Positions 1-11,570 of a stretch of DNA of 64,000 nt are shown here, piece after piece (positions within the stretch are counted from its first letter, which is position 1; every line of letters starts with the position of its first letter). Made by a program: the position numbers and the translations under genes. Below the pieces are notes generated by a model, which was given only the letters and a program-made list of their open reading frames with translations, was not told the DNA's origin and ran no database searches. This stretch comes from Eurosta solidaginis (lineage: Eukaryota > Arthropoda > Insecta > Diptera > Tephritidae), in contig NW_027137030.1 of the NCBI RefSeq assembly GCF_040869045.1, forward strand, positions 216,974-280,973, written 5' to 3'.

Positions 1-1145
1 AGAGGAGCGGAGTTCCTAGAGAGTATTTTCCTAAATCTCGCGGACTCATTGCAGCCTTTTACGTTTTCGCAGATGCTTCGCCATGCATCTCGCTTGGCTA
101 TCCTTATTACATATTTATAAATCCCCAGACTCACCTTATAGAGCTCCCAGTCCGAGGGTAATTTACTCCTCCTGGCTCTGTTGAGGAGCCGCCGACTGGA
201 CGCTCTTAGGTCGTCAATAGAATCCGACCACCAGGGCGGCTGGTCCTTCCCCCTGTAAGTTTTCAATGGGCAGGACAGCTGAAAGGCGCTATTGCTTGCC
301 GAGGTGAAGTTTTCCACCAGAACGTCTATCTCAGATTTGGACAGGCCCGAACTAATGATAGGCACCGCAGGCAGTAGCTCTCCCAGCTTCCTACAATACA
401 AGTCCCAGTTAGTACTTTTAGGGTTCCTAAAAGATATTTTACCGGGACGTTCTTCGTTCACTGAGAACTGAATATATCGCTGATCAGAGAAGGAGTGCTC
501 GTTGAGAACCCTCCATCCAGATATCCGACCTTCCAGTTCTCTACTAACCAGGGTGAGGTCCAGGACCTCCTCCCTTACCGCAGTAATAAAAGTCGGGGCA
601 TTCCCCCTATTACATATACAAAGTCCCTCATCTACAATAAAAGTAAATAAAGACTCACCTCTAGTGTTGGTATCCGAGCTTCCCCAAATGCTATGATGGG
701 CATTAGCATCGGCACCGATGATCACACCAACACCTATCCGCCTTGCTTCAGCGGTGATTTCACCCAGTATCGCAGGTGGTGGTCCCTCTACGTCCCCGTG
801 GGGCATGTACGCTGAGACCACCCACACTTCATTACTTCCTCGCTCGAGGCAGACCGTGGTTAAGTCAGCATTGTTGAAATTGGAGAGAATAAAAGCTTTA
901 ATCTCTTTTTTAACAAGCACACAAGATCTAGGCCTACTTGCCTCCCCATGCACCAAGGTGTTGAATTTTCCAGTCCTTAATCCAGAAATCTTACTGCCGT
1001 TACTACTCAGCCACGGATCCTGGACAAGGACTATATCCACTCCGCCTTTTTCAAGGCAGAGCAACAAATTTGCGGAAGCCACCTTAGAGTGCTGAAGATT
1101 GATTTGACGGATTTCCATCAAAAGCGCTCTTCTTCCGCACCCCAT
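1..1145 (-). CDS. Non-LTR retrotransposon ORF2, AP-endonuclease N-terminal part (runs off left edge)
   Basis: The minus strand is open from a stop at 1287-1289 to the window edge, with ATGs at 1145 and 1118. The translation from 1118 starts MEIRQINLQHSKVASANLL and carries the AP-endonuclease landmarks of R1/LOA/Jockey-group elements. These are an early Asn (NLQHSK), a QDPW box where QEPW is usual, GADANAHHSIWGS, DLTLVS and SDQRYIQFS. After the endonuclease comes the linker towards reverse transcriptase (PPWWSDSIDDLRASSRRL). In such elements this domain nicks the genomic target for target-primed reverse transcription. No break is seen in the 1.1 kb visible, so this may be a fairly young copy. 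The Glu-to-Asp change in QDPW could weaken metal binding. The reverse transcriptase lies outside the window. The clade (R1/LOA-like) is inferred from motifs. Confidence 0.85.
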   Translation of the reverse strand, partial: MGCGRRALLMEIRQINLQHSKVASANLLLCLEKGGVDIVLVQDPWLSSNGSKISGLRTGKFNTLVHGEASRPRSCVLVKKEIKAFILSNFNNADLTTVCLERGSNEVWVVSAYMPHGDVEGPPPAILGEITAEARRIGVGVIIGADANAHHSIWGSSDTNTRGESLFTFIVDEGLCICNRGNAPTFITAVREEVLDLTLVSRELEGRISGWRVLNEHSFSDQRYIQFSVNEERPGKISFRNPKSTNWDLYCRKLGELLPAVPIISSGLSKSEIDVLVENFTSASNSAFQLSCPLKTYRGKDQPPWWSDSIDDLRASSRRLLNRARRSKLPSDWELYKVSLGIYKYVIRIAKRDAWRSICENVKGCNESARFRKILSRNSAP

Positions 1146-1819
1146 CCTTGGCGGATTCGTATCAGTCTTGTCAATTCTAAAAAAGTCCCCCCTCAAGGCC
1201 GCTATCCGGAGCCGATTGTGTAGTCGCCCTTTAACGGTCTCGTGGTTATCTATGCTACGCAGGGAGGCCACGCGAGGGTTGACGCATTACCTTATGAGTA
1301 ATGCGTTCAGAGCCAGACCGGACGCGAAGCGGGAAAATCTTCAACCGCACCTACACCACCAACTTAACGGCGACGGAGCCGGAACGTACCTTGAGGCCCG
1401 CCACGGTTTTAACGGGACGTGGGCAGGTGCAGCATTAGCCTACCAGCCATTTCGGTAGGGTCTCACCCCGACCTACTAAAGTGGCAGAATACCGCACCTA
1501 CCAGCCCAAAGTCATCAAGTCCAAATTTAATGTCAAATCAAAGCACTAAAAGAATCCAGTTCGTCACCGTTGTGTACCGATCTTGACTCTTAAAGAGTAA
1601 TCCCTCCCCTGAGCTCGGCACAATGACTCAGGGGGTGCGGGTTTTATCGAGTCGTCCTCTCTAGATCCGCCATTATCAGTAGAAGCAGGGGCACCTCGTG
1701 CAGGACGTGAAAACTAATCATGCGTGACATTCGTCACTATGGCCGATCTAAGACTGAAATCAGTCCCTGATCCAGAGTCTGAAACCACTTATGATATCCA
1801 AGCCAAGTATCTTAGCCCC
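1146..1819. other. Probable 5' part of the non-LTR element plus unassigned DNA
   Basis: No convincing ORF1 or zinc-knuckle reading is visible upstream of the endonuclease ORF. A short hairpin (GCATTAC, 7-base loop, GTAATGC) lies at 1283-1303, just before the ORF2 frame opens. The stretch is more GC-rich than its surroundings, which fits non-LTR element sequence, but I cannot name the parts. Confidence 0.35.
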
Positions 1820-2914
1820 CAAATCCGACTATAACCGCGCCCACTTTTTCGAAATCGAAAATTACTTAAAATGAAAAAAAATGCCATAATTCTATACCAA
1901 ATACGAAAAAAGGGATGAAACATGGTAATTTGATTGGTTTATTGACGCAAAAAATAACTTTAGAAAAGACTTTGTAAAATGGGTGTGACACCTACCATAT
2001 TAAGTAGAAGAAAAGTTCTGCAGTGCGAAATAAAAAAACCCTTGAAAACTTGGCAGGTATTACATATATAAATAAATTAGCGGTATCCAACAGATGATGT
2101 TCTGGGTCACCCTGGACCACATTTTGGTCGATATCTCGAAAACGCCTTCACATATACATCTACCACCACTCCTTTTAAAACCCTCATTAATACCTTTAAT
2201 TCGATACCCATATCGTACAAACACATTATAGAGTCAACCCTGATCCACCTTTATGGCGATATCCCTAAATGGCGTCCACCTATAGAACTATGGCCCACTC
2301 CCTCATAAAATACTCTTTAATACCTTCCATTTGATACCCATGTCATACAAACACATTCCACCCATAGAACTAAGGCCCACTCCCTTTTAAAATACTCATT
2401 AACACCTTTCATTTGATACCCATATCGTACAAACACATTCTAGAGTCACCCTTGGTCCACCTTTATGGCGATGTCCCGAAACGGCGTCCACCTATGGAAC
2501 TAAGGCCCCTCCATTTTAAAATACTCATTAACACCTTTCATTTGATACCCATATCGTACAAACACATTCTAGACTCACCCCTGGTCCACCTTTATGGCGA
2601 TATCTCGAAAATGCGTCCACCTATAGAACTAAGGATGACTCGCTTTTATAATACTCATTACCACCTTTTATATGATACCCATATCGTACAAACACATTCT
2701 AGAGTCACCCCTGGTCCACCTTTAGAACTATGGCCCACTCCCTTTTAAAATACTCTTTAATACCTTCCATTTGATACCCATGTCATACAAACACATTCCA
2801 GGGTTACCCTAGGTTCATTTTCCTACATGGTGATTTTCCCTTATTTTGTCTCCAAAGTTCTCAGCTGAGTATGTAATGTTCGGTTACACCCGAACTTAGC
2901 CTTCCTTACTTGTT
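1820..2914 (+). mobile_element. HINE copy A: Helentron-like non-autonomous repeat, 5' truncated
   Basis: This is one of seven copies of a repeat family in the window. I read full copies as follows. The 5' end is TTTTATACTCAGTTGAGCAG. Next come a (GTCC)n run and about 1.2 kb of non-coding sequence rich in the phrase CCACGCCCACTTTTTCG. Then comes an array of about 128-bp satellite units. The 3' end has CTCAACTGAGTA, a hairpin GTTCGG-TTACAC-CCGAAC, and the terminus CTTCCTTACTTGTT. The layout of subterminal inverted repeats, a GTCY microsatellite, internal tandem repeats and a 3' hairpin matches DINE-1/HINE elements (Helentron group). This copy starts inside the non-coding part and ends at 2914. 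Confidence 0.7.
2130..2810 (+). repeat. Satellite array inside HINE A
   Basis: About five to six partly degenerate units contain the phrases ATACCCATATCGTACAAACA, GTCACCCCTGGTCCACC and GGCGTCCACCTATAGAACTA. Unit lengths vary because of internal deletions, for example at 2705-2725. Apparent peptides such as SPLVHLYGD are translated satellite, not genes. Confidence 0.85.
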
Positions 2915-3074
2915 TTATTTTATGACTCTCATAGAAGGGTTCACTCACTTTAATCACAGCTACATATATCCTTATCTAGTATTGTATTGTATTGTATTGT
3001 ATTTTTATTTAATTTCCCAGCACAACAATTTGACAAAATTATTTTAAAGTGCTAGTCAAAACAGCATAAGATCA
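2915..3074. repeat. Spacer between opposed HINE copies, with a (TATTG)n microsatellite
   Basis: This 160-bp spacer separates the 3' ends of HINE A and HINE B, which face each other. It holds about 4.5 units of TATTG at 2980-3002. No gene is visible. Confidence 0.8.
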
Positions 3075-5748
3075 AACAAGTAAGGAAGGTTAAGTTCGGG
3101 TGTAACCGAACATTACATTCTCAGTTGAGAGCTATGGTGACAACATAAGGGAAAATAACCATGTTGGAAAATGAACCGAGGGAAACCCTGGAATGTGTTT
3201 GTATGACATGGGTATCAAATGGAAGGTATTAAAGAGTATTTTATGAGGGAGTGGGCCATAGTTCTATAGGTGGACGCCATTTAGGGATATCGCCATAAAG
3301 GTGGATCAGGGTTGACTCTAGAATTTGTTTGTACGATATGGGTATCAAAAAAAAAGGTGCTAATGCGTATTTTAAAAGGGAGTGATCCTTAGTTCCATAG
3401 GTGGTCGCCTTTTCGAGATGTCGCCACAAAGGTAGACCAGGGGTGAATCTAGAATACGTTTGTACAATATGGGTATCAAACGAAAGGTGTTAATGAGTAT
3501 TTTAAAAGGGAGTGGGCCTTAGTTCAATAGGTGGACGCCGCTTCGAAATATCGCCATAAAGGTGGACCAGGGGTGACTCTAGAATGTGTTTGTACGATAT
3601 GGGTATCAAATTAAAGCTATTAATGAGGGTTTTAAAAGGGAGTGGTGGTAGTTGTATTGGTGGTCGCCTTTTCGAGATATAGCCATAAAGGTGGACCAGG
3701 GGTGACTCTAGAATGCGTTTGTACAATATGGGTATCAAACAAAGGGTGTTAATGAGTATTTTAAAAGGGAGTGGGCCTTAGTTCTATAGGTGGACGCCGT
3801 TTCGAAATATCGCCATAAAGGTGGACCAGGGGTGACTCTAGAATGTGTTTGTACGATATGGGTATCAAATTAAAGCTATTAATGGGGGTTTTAAAAGGGA
3901 GTGGTGGTAGTTGTATAGGTGGCGCCTTTTCGAGATGTCTCCATAAAGGTAGACCAGGGGGGAATCTAGAATACGTTTGTACAATATGGGTACCAAACGA
4001 AAGGTGTTAGTGAGTATTTTAAAAGGGAGTTGGCCTTAGTTCTATAGGTGAACGCTTTTTCGAGGTATCGCAATAAAGGTGGACCAGGGGTGACTCTAGA
4101 CTTTGTCTATACGATATGGGTATCAAATGAAAGGTGTTAATGAGTATTTTTAAAAGGGAGTGGGCCTTCGTTCTATAGGCGGTCGCCTTTTCGAGATATA
4201 GCCATAAAGGTGGACCAGGGGTGACCCTAGAATATGTTTGTACGATATGGGTATCAAACAAAAGGTGTTAATGAGTATTTTAAAAGGGAGTGGGCCTTAG
4301 TTCTATAGGTGGACGCCGTTTCGAGATATCGTCATAAAGGTGGACCAAGGGTGACTCTAGAATGTGTTTGTACGATATTGGTATCAAATTAAAGGTATTA
4401 ATGAGAGTTTCAAAAGGGAGTGGTGGTAGTTGTATATGTGAAGGCGTTTTCCAGATATCGACCAAAATCTGGACCAGGGTAACCCAGAACATCATCTGTT
4501 GGATACCGCTAATTTATTTATATATGCAATACCTGCCAAGATTCCAAGGGTTTTTTATTTCGCCCTGCAAACCTTTTTCATTTTCTTCTACTTAATATGG
4601 TCGGTGTTACAACCATTTTACAAAGTTTTTTCTAAAGTTATATTTCGCGTCAATAAACCAATCCAATTACCATGTTTCATCCCTTTTTTCGTATTTGGTA
4701 TAGAATTATGGCATTTTTTTCATTTTTCGTAATTTTCGATATCGAAAAAGTGGGCGTGGTCATAGTCGGACTTCGTTAATTTTTTATACCAAGATAAAGT
4801 GCATTCAGATAAGTACGTGAACTAAGTTCAGTAAAGATATGTCGATTTTTGCTGTAGTTATCGTGTTAACGGCCATGCGGAAGAAAAGACGGACGACTGT
4901 GTATAAAAACTGGGCGTGCCTTCAACCGATTTCGTCATAAAATCTATGCCCCTGCCAAATTTCAAAAGGATTGGTATCTTTGTTCGACTTATGGCATTAA
5001 AAGTATCCTAGACAAATTAAATGAAAAAGGGCGGAGCCACACCCATTTTGAAATTTTTTTTTATTTTTGTTTTTTGTTGCACCATATCATTACTGGTGTT
5101 GAATGTTGACATAATTTACTTATATACTGTAAAGATATTAAATTTTTTGTTAAAATTTTACTTTAAACAATTTTTTTTTTAAATTGGGCGTGGTCCTTCC
5201 CGATTTTGCTAATTTTTATTAAGCGTACATATAGTAATAGGAGGAACGTTCCTGCCAAATTTCATCATGATATCTTCAACGACTGCCAAATTACAGCTTG
5301 TAAAATTTTAAATTACCTTCTTTTAAAAGTGGGCGGTACCACGCCCATTGTTCAAAATTTTACTAATTTTCTATTCTGCGTCATAAGTTCAACTCACCTA
5401 CCAAATTTCATCGCTTTATCTGTCTTTGGTAATGAATTATTGCACTTTTTCGGTTTTTCGAAGTTTTCGATATCGAAAAAGTGGGCGTGGTTATAGTGCG
5501 ATATCGTTCATTTTAAATAGCAATCTGAGATGAGTGCTCAGGAACCTACACACCAAATTTCATCAAGATACCTCAAAATATCGTGTTAACGGCGGACGGA
5601 CATGGCTCAATCAAATTTTTTTCGATCTTGATGATTTTGATATATGGAAGTCTATATCATTCTCGATTCCTTTATACCTGCACAACCAACTGTTATCCAA
5701 TCAAACTTAATATACTCTGTGAGCTCTGCTCAACTGAGTATAAAAAAA
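3075..5748 (-). mobile_element. HINE copy B: complete Helentron-like repeat
   Basis: Both termini are present. The 3' end reads AACAAGTAAGGAAGG at 3075, followed by the hairpin bases of the family. The 5' end reads CTCAACTGAGTATAAAA at about 5730-5748. A satellite array fills 3160-4470, followed by the non-coding CCACGCCCAC-type region. The (GTCC)n tract is shortened near 5594-5602. It lies tail-to-tail with copy A. Confidence 0.75.
3160..4470 (-). repeat. Satellite array inside HINE B
   Basis: About ten units of roughly 128 bp, repeating GTACGATATGGGTATCAAA and GGTGGACCAGGGGTGACTCT. Two unit subtypes alternate. One carries GTGGTGGTAGTTGTAT; the other carries GTGGGCCTTAGTTCTATAGG. Confidence 0.85.
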
Positions 5749-6009
5749 TAAAATACTAACAAAAACAAAAAATTAAATATTTAAAAATATGACAATAAAT
5801 TAACTAATTAATTAACAATAGATAATAGACAATTGATAAGACATTTTCATTAAAATATATTTAATAGAGCTTAGCCAATGGATTAAGAACAGAAATTAAG
5901 ATTAAAGGAGAGTTGCAATAGTAGTTTAACCTTTAGGGAAGGTTGAAAGTGGTGAGCAAAACAGGATAAGGAATCAATAAAGTACGTAAGTTATGGAAGA
6001 AAATGAGAG
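5749..6009 (-). other. AT-rich 3' tail of the CR1/Jockey-like element and junction with HINE B
   Basis: Very AT-rich, with runs such as AAATACTAACAAAAACAAAAA. It lies just downstream of the reverse transcriptase stop on the minus strand, where a non-LTR 3' UTR is expected. No gene is seen. Confidence 0.5.
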
Positions 6010-8810
6010 TCAGTTATAAAAACAGATTAACTCTTTCTTGAAATGCACTGCATTACTTATTTGCCGTATTCTAAATGGAAGGGAGTTCCAAAGACGGATC
6101 GAAGTGACAAAGAATTGCCGTTCAGAAACTAACATACGATATTTAATATGCGCGAGAAGCATTGACCTTGTAGAATGAACAAATTTAAGCCTTCGAAATA
6201 GGTAATGAGGTTCTTTGGTATAAATTATCTTATGTAAGGTAATAAGAGTTCTAACCTTTAGAAGGTTGTCAAATGATATCTCTAGCAACTTTTCAGAGTA
6301 AAAGGAAACGTGATCAAACCTATTCAGCCCATATTCATATCTGGCAATGCTATTGTAAGCAACATTTAACTTCTTTTTGCTCGCATAGTCACAGCTAGAA
6401 AATATGTCACAGCCATAAAGAAGCGTGGGTATTAAGTACGCTTTGGATAAAAGTAATCGTATATGTAGCGGGGTGAAATACTGTGTCAACCACAGTGTAC
6501 GGAGCATTCCGTAAACTTTTCCTACCGTGTTAAAGATATGGTCTCTCCATGTAAGTGTTTTGTTAAAAACTATACCAAAATTTCTTGCCGTGTCAACATA
6601 TTCTATAACAGAGTTTTCGAACATAATATTATCTAAGGCGTTTGTAGCAAGCGGCTTTCTACGAATGACAATACATTTCGACTTTCGAGGATTTAGACAT
6701 AAGCCGTTCCTAGAAGCCCATACACCTATTTGGCCCAGATCGTGATTCAAGTTACTTATACATAAACTGGTACAATGGACAGGACAGCACGTATACAATT
6801 GAACACCGTCAGCGTAGGTGTGGACGTCGCAATATTTGAGAACACTAGGCAGGTCATTAATGTACAAAACATATAACAAAGGACCCAGGATTGAACCTTG
6901 GGGAACACCTCGCAAAACGTCTAACAAGTTTGACTTTTTACTATCTACACATACTGCCTGGGTTCTGCCATCTAGATAGGAACTGATTAGGTTGGTTGCA
7001 TGGCTCGAAAAATTAAACAGGTTTTTCAGCTTCTTATATAGTAGTGTATGGTCGACAGAGTCAAAGGCTTTGGAATGGTCACGGAGGATTAGAAAAGACG
7101 TAAATTTATCATCGATACGCTGCCTTATATCCTCAACTACAGAAGGGAGTGCGTATTACAGCTTCTCTTTGGGCGGAAACCAGACTGATGGTTTGCCAGG
7201 AGTTTATTTTCACACACATATGTAGCGATCTGCCCATGTAAAATGCGCTCAACGACCTTCGAGAGGAAAGGTCGTATGGCTATATGCCTGTACTCATTGT
7301 TCTGTTCGGGAATCGGTATAACTTTAGCAGCTTTCCAACATTTTGGAAAGACACAGGTCGTAAGCATGGAGTTTATTAAATATGTTATGTGGGGGAGGAT
7401 AATGGGTAGGATGATTTTCAAGAATTTAGCACATATTACGTCTAATCCTATTGCGAAAGTATAGCTTTCACAACATCACAATCATCGACACCGGCAAACT
7501 CAAGGGGACTTGCATCAACATTAACACGAGTACAGTAATTGTAAATAAATACATTTGCAGCCGAAGGAGGAAGTTTTACAAAATTATCATTGATATCGTT
7601 GACATCGACATCGGGGGAACCTAGGAGAGCCGTCTTGGATTTGCCAATCCCAATTCCCTTTATTTTATTCCAAATTTCCTTCGAATTTAAAGCGGAACTA
7701 AACTTATTTTTATAGAACTCAACCTTAGCCGATCTTATGGCTTTGTTTGCAGAGAGCCGGGCGGCTTTGAAGCGTAGATGCACATCAACAGTTCGGTATC
7801 TTTTCCACCGCGAGTAATCCAGGTTACGCAAGTGTATTAAATGTCTTATTCTGCCGGCAAACCATGGGTTGTTATAGTGCTTCACCACCTTAATTTTTGT
7901 TGGAACGTGGTCATCATAGAGCTTATTTATATTAGCTTCGAGGAACTTTGTCTGATCATCAACCGATGCCAGCTTGCGAATTATTCCCCACATGACGGAC
8001 GCCACTGCTTCAGCAAGTTTACTATAATTTATGCTTTTAAAGTCACGGTACGTAAAACAGCACGGTGTGAACGACGTTTGAAAATTATAGGTTATGAATA
8101 GAAGGTCGTGTTTAGAAAAATTGGGTGTAGACAGCTGGTCGTAAAGAAGAACTTTCTGGGGTTCGTTTATAAAGAAAACATCTAGCAGCGAGGAGCTGGT
8201 ATTTGTAAAGTGTGTTGGTATGGAATCGTTAGCGGGAAAAGTCCCAGGGATTCCATACTTAGTTTCAAACTGGATTCTACGAGCAGATTGCTATTGAAAT
8301 ATTGAAAGCTAGGATAATGTTTACGTAGTTTAAAAGTAAAGGTTGCAGAAAATCAGTAAAGCCATTATAGTTTACCTGGCCATTGGGTCTGTATGCACAG
8401 CCAACAAGGACCTTATCACCATTCGCTGAAAAAACATCAACAAACACAAATTCGACAGGATCACCGGTACAATAACTACAACGTAATTTACAGGACAGAC
8501 TACTTTTCACATATATAGTAACACCACCATCATGACCGCCTCTATCAGCTCTGAAAAGCCGGTAACCATTTAGTTTGACTAGATCATCGTTATGGCTTGA
8601 AGAAAACCAAGTCTCTGAAATGCATATAATATCTGTATCGGAGGACTCAGAAGGGTATCTTAATTCATCAAGTTTCTTACATAGGCTTTGCGCGTTGAGG
8701 TCGATGATATTCATACCCTCGACACTTCTGCTAAGAATGCACAGCAACATACGTAAGCAGTCTTTAGAACTCGAAGACTTATTATAGGTTAAGGCCATAA
8801 AGCCTTGCAA
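6010..8810 (-). pseudogene. CR1/Jockey-type non-LTR ORF2 (endonuclease and reverse transcriptase), frameshifted
   Basis: From 8810 leftward the minus strand first encodes an AP endonuclease (NAQSL, CISETW, RADRGGHDGGVTIYV, KVLVGCAYRPN). It continues after a frame change near 8285 (LLDVFFINEPQK, FSKHDLLFITY). A linker follows at about 8005-7448. The reverse transcriptase fingers come next (RHIAIRPFLSKVVERIL, NHQSGFRPKRSC), then motif A (LRDHSKAFDSVDH, near 7040), then RGVPQGSILGPLLYVLYIND. Motif C reads YADG where YADD is the rule. The C-terminal tail (RQFFVTSIRLWNSLPFRIR) is typical of CR1/Jockey elements. Frame changes occur near 8285, 7450 and 7145, so no full protein can be made. The motif C change alone should remove polymerase activity. 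The start overlaps the end of ORF1 by about 29 bases. Confidence 0.85.
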
Positions 8811-9904
8811 TGCTTGTGGTTAATGACAATTTACTTCTATTTCTTATGAGCGTGAAAAAAGAAGAGAAGCAGGAAGTAAGGAAATAAATTTCTATTCTAT
8901 ATATGGAGATCAATTTACTGACAGTTTTCGTTCTCGTCCAGAACAGTATTTGACGATTTAGAGCTTCCGTCTCGAAAGGAGTTATTCTCGTTTGGGTTCG
9001 AACCCTCAAGGCCCTCATGTCTTTGATCGTTTCGGGACTGTCGGTGGCTTTTCGCTTTATGTGGGCTATGCCCCTGATAGTGAAAACCGAGCTTACTTTC
9101 TTCATCTTTTTAAGGTGGATCGCAGCCTTGAAGATCTCGTAATTCCGTTTCGACAGCAATGCATTTATATAAATCGGAGCATCAGCTTTTATACCCACAT
9201 TTACTAGACGCAATCCTCTTTTGCCATTATTCCCATTGTATAGTCGATTGAAATCTGAAATTGTTTTCAAAAGAGTATTTCTGGCGGTAGGAGACAGAAA
9301 CCTTATGATGACGGCTGGATCTGTGACACTGTCGCGTAATTTCCGACATCGAAATATACTTTTAATGATGGGCGGCTGCAGGTTCAACGAGAAACACAAG
9401 TGGTGGAAAATACTGTGAAGATTTTCTACTTCCTCATACGGGATACCATGAACGCGGGCGTCGCAAGCTACTACTTGATTTTCAGTTTAGCTTTCTTGAT
9501 TGGATAATTTTGCCTTTAGGGTAGATATTTCATCCTGAAGATGTCCAATCCGTACAAAAGCTGTCTCCAAACGCGAGACTTCTTTCTCTAGGTGCCCTAT
9601 GTGGTCAAACACGTTATCCAGTCGAGATACTTTCTCATTCAACTCATTAAGATCTTGCTTTAAACCATCAAATTTTTCTTCTAACTTTAAGCTTTCGAAC
9701 TTGTCTTCAATCTTCTTACATACAAACTCCAGTAATCTTTTTTCAGAGTCCAGGATTTGTTCACTCGTTACTATTGAGGATTCGCTGATCCACGTTACGG
9801 ATTAAGCTCGGAGAAGACTCGCTAATGTGGGGAGCTTTAGTAATTTCCATCCCATTGCTTATAGCTTCTGCACGACGTTTAGTGGTGGGCAGAGCCATTT
9901 TCAT
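8782..9904 (-). pseudogene. CR1/Jockey-type non-LTR ORF1 (coiled coil plus RRM-like domain), frameshifted
   Basis: The likely start is an ATG near 9904 (MKMALPTTKRRAEAISNG). After a frame change near 9770 a strongly charged heptad stretch follows (EKRLLEFVCKKIEDKFESL, LNELNEKVSRLDNVFDHIG), which reads as a coiled coil. After a second frame change near 9480 comes an RRM-like region (VVACDARVHGIPYEEVENL, FHHLCFSLNLQPP, RCRKLRDSVTDPAVIIRFL). It resembles the coiled-coil/RRM type of ORF1 that binds element RNA and chaperones nucleic acid. It lies directly upstream of, and overlaps, ORF2. The assignment rests on domain pattern and position. The breaks mean it is not functional. Confidence 0.7.
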
Positions 9905-10003
9905 GTGAAATCCAAGAATACCTCGATTTAAATAAATTCTCACTGGCTGGCAGCACGAAAAAATAGGTATGATCAGAGAGGATAGATAGAATATCATACT
10001 TTT

Positions 10004-10949
10004 CAGTGTTGCCAGGTTAGCCTTTTCGAGGCTAGATTTAGCCTTTTGTTTTTGCCTTTAGCCTCGAAATTTTGGGTTTAGCTTCGTGACTTTTTTCTAG
10101 CCTTTTTTAATCCGAATGTATTTTTAATAATTTCTAAAATAAAATAATCTACAAAAGATTAATTCTTTTTCTGCTGAAAATTCGTTGAAAGTTTCAAAGC
10201 CAGATGTATTTTCTTACTCTGAAAAAGAGAAGTATAGTTATTCTTCAAGTCAAATAGCATTAATAGAGCTGCAGTGGCGAAAACTTATAACTACACAATG
10301 GAAAAATGTACACTCCACCATGGAATTTTGGTCGGAAGTCCGAGAACATAAAAATGCATTAAACGAACCACCTTTTTTAGAACTTGTCGAATTCATATTT
10401 AGTTTTTTAGTATTACCACTCAGTAACGCGAAGGTTGAAAGCATTTTTAGTGGCATGAAAATTCTGAAAACTAAATTAAGGAACAAACTAAAAATTAAAA
10501 TGCTTAATATTAGATGCTCGTTAAAACGCTTATCTAAATGTTGTAATGATTTTGAAATTACCGATGATCTCATATCTATGGTAAATAGCCAAACTTTATA
10601 CGCAGACTTAAGCTCTTCTGATTTTTCAGACGGGGAATATTTTATATAAATAATTAGTTTGTAATATTTTTTTTTGTGTATATACACATATGCAATCATT
10701 TAAAGTAATTCCATGTGCTAGTCAAGGAAAATATGCCTGATATGTTTTGAAACAAGAAGTTATGTTTAAGTTATGTTTATAAGTTTTTATTTACAAATGT
10801 GTAAACTAAAATATAAAAAAAAAAATTTATGAATTAACCAAAAAAATTTCTGGCATTTTTTTAGCTTCTTTTTTTTCTAAATTTAGCTTTTTCTAACCTT
10901 TTTTGTTTGCCAATCTAGCTTCTTTTTTTTTCATCACCTGGCAACACTG
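10004..10949 (+). mobile_element. hAT DNA transposon, internally deleted, with exact 8-bp target duplication
   Basis: The termini are CAGTGTTGCCAGGTT on the left and the inverted CACCTGGCAACACTG on the right (14 matching bases). Both are flanked by the same 8 bp, ATACTTTT (9996-10003 and 10950-10957). Eight-bp duplications and CAGTG-type ends fit the hAT superfamily. Subterminal regions repeat variants of TAGCCTTTT. Only the 3' third of a transposase gene remains inside. At 946 bp it is far shorter than an autonomous hAT (about 2.5-5 kb). It sits just beyond the 5' end of the CR1/Jockey-like element. Confidence 0.9.
10185..10649 (+). pseudogene. hAT transposase C-terminal dimerisation domain, partial
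   Basis: An open frame of about 154 codons with no upstream transposase ends in a stop at 10647-10649. The segment ELVEFIFSFLVLPLSNAKVE followed by SIFSGMKILKTKLRNKL matches the hAT C-terminal dimerisation pattern (LP-S-A--ER-FS-MK---TK-RN-L). The catalytic RNase-H-like core and zinc finger are missing, so it cannot catalyse transposition alone. The frame itself shows no break, which suggests a recent internal deletion. Confidence 0.8.
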
Positions 10950-10965
10950 ATACTTTTTGCGAAAT

Positions 10966-11170
10966 TTATTTGTAATGTCCCATTTGAGAGGTAATTTTAA
11001 ATTGCTTCTACACATTGTCATGAGGGTTTTTTGATTGTTTTAAAGAATCGGTATAATTAAGCAATTCATCCTCTTTCCAACAATCACAATATATATTAAT
11101 ATAAACTTCTTAAAAATGTGTAGAAGGCAATTTTCAAATACCCGCCTATCAGGTACATTACAAATAAAAA
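10966..11170. mobile_element. Small foldback MITE
   Basis: The arms at about 10966-11016 (TTTATTTGTAATGT onward) and 11116-11170 (ending ACATTACAAATAAA) are imperfect inverted repeats of about 50 bp. They also share ATTTTAAATTGC-like and TTCTACACAT segments. The 100-bp loop is AT-rich. Superfamily unknown. Confidence 0.6.
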
Positions 11171-11494
11171 TTGAAATGACGTCTCTTATTCCAGAGAATT
11201 TAAACACAATGAGAAGGCGTTATTTTGGCATCCACTGCTTACGATCCATTTGCATGTGACACGTCTTGCACTTCACCACTATTCCCCAAATTCATGTTAA
11301 CTTAACAGGGTGCAAGACGTATCAGAAAATTCTCTTAACGATTTTCTCTGTTCGTCTGTTACCAAAAAATCTCTGATCAGAGCAAATATATTGGAAATTT
11401 GAATTCTCTGATTTTTTGTAAATAAATTATGATGATTCATTGTAAATTGACTTGCCCCATTAAGTAAGGTCTTAGGAGCCAATTATTTAATAGG

Positions 11495-11570
11495 GTGTGT
11501 GGCGCAGGTGTAAAGCACTTGGATCAATTTATTTCTTCTTTTTTCAACTTGTGGTTCAATGCCGCTCGTT
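11495..11570 (+). repeat. tRNA-like promoter segment (possible SINE head)
   Basis: GTGTGGCGCAGGTGTAAAGC resembles a pol III A box. It is followed about 45 bp on by GTGGTTCAATGCC, resembling a B box. This lies in the part of copy 1 absent from copy 2, so it may be a separate insertion. Weak evidence. Confidence 0.3.

Noticed and set aside
2413..4495. Repeated peptide-like ORFs containing YKHILESPLVHLYGD and RRPPIELRPTPF
   Set aside because: They are translations of the HINE satellite on either strand, change frame between units and recur in every array.
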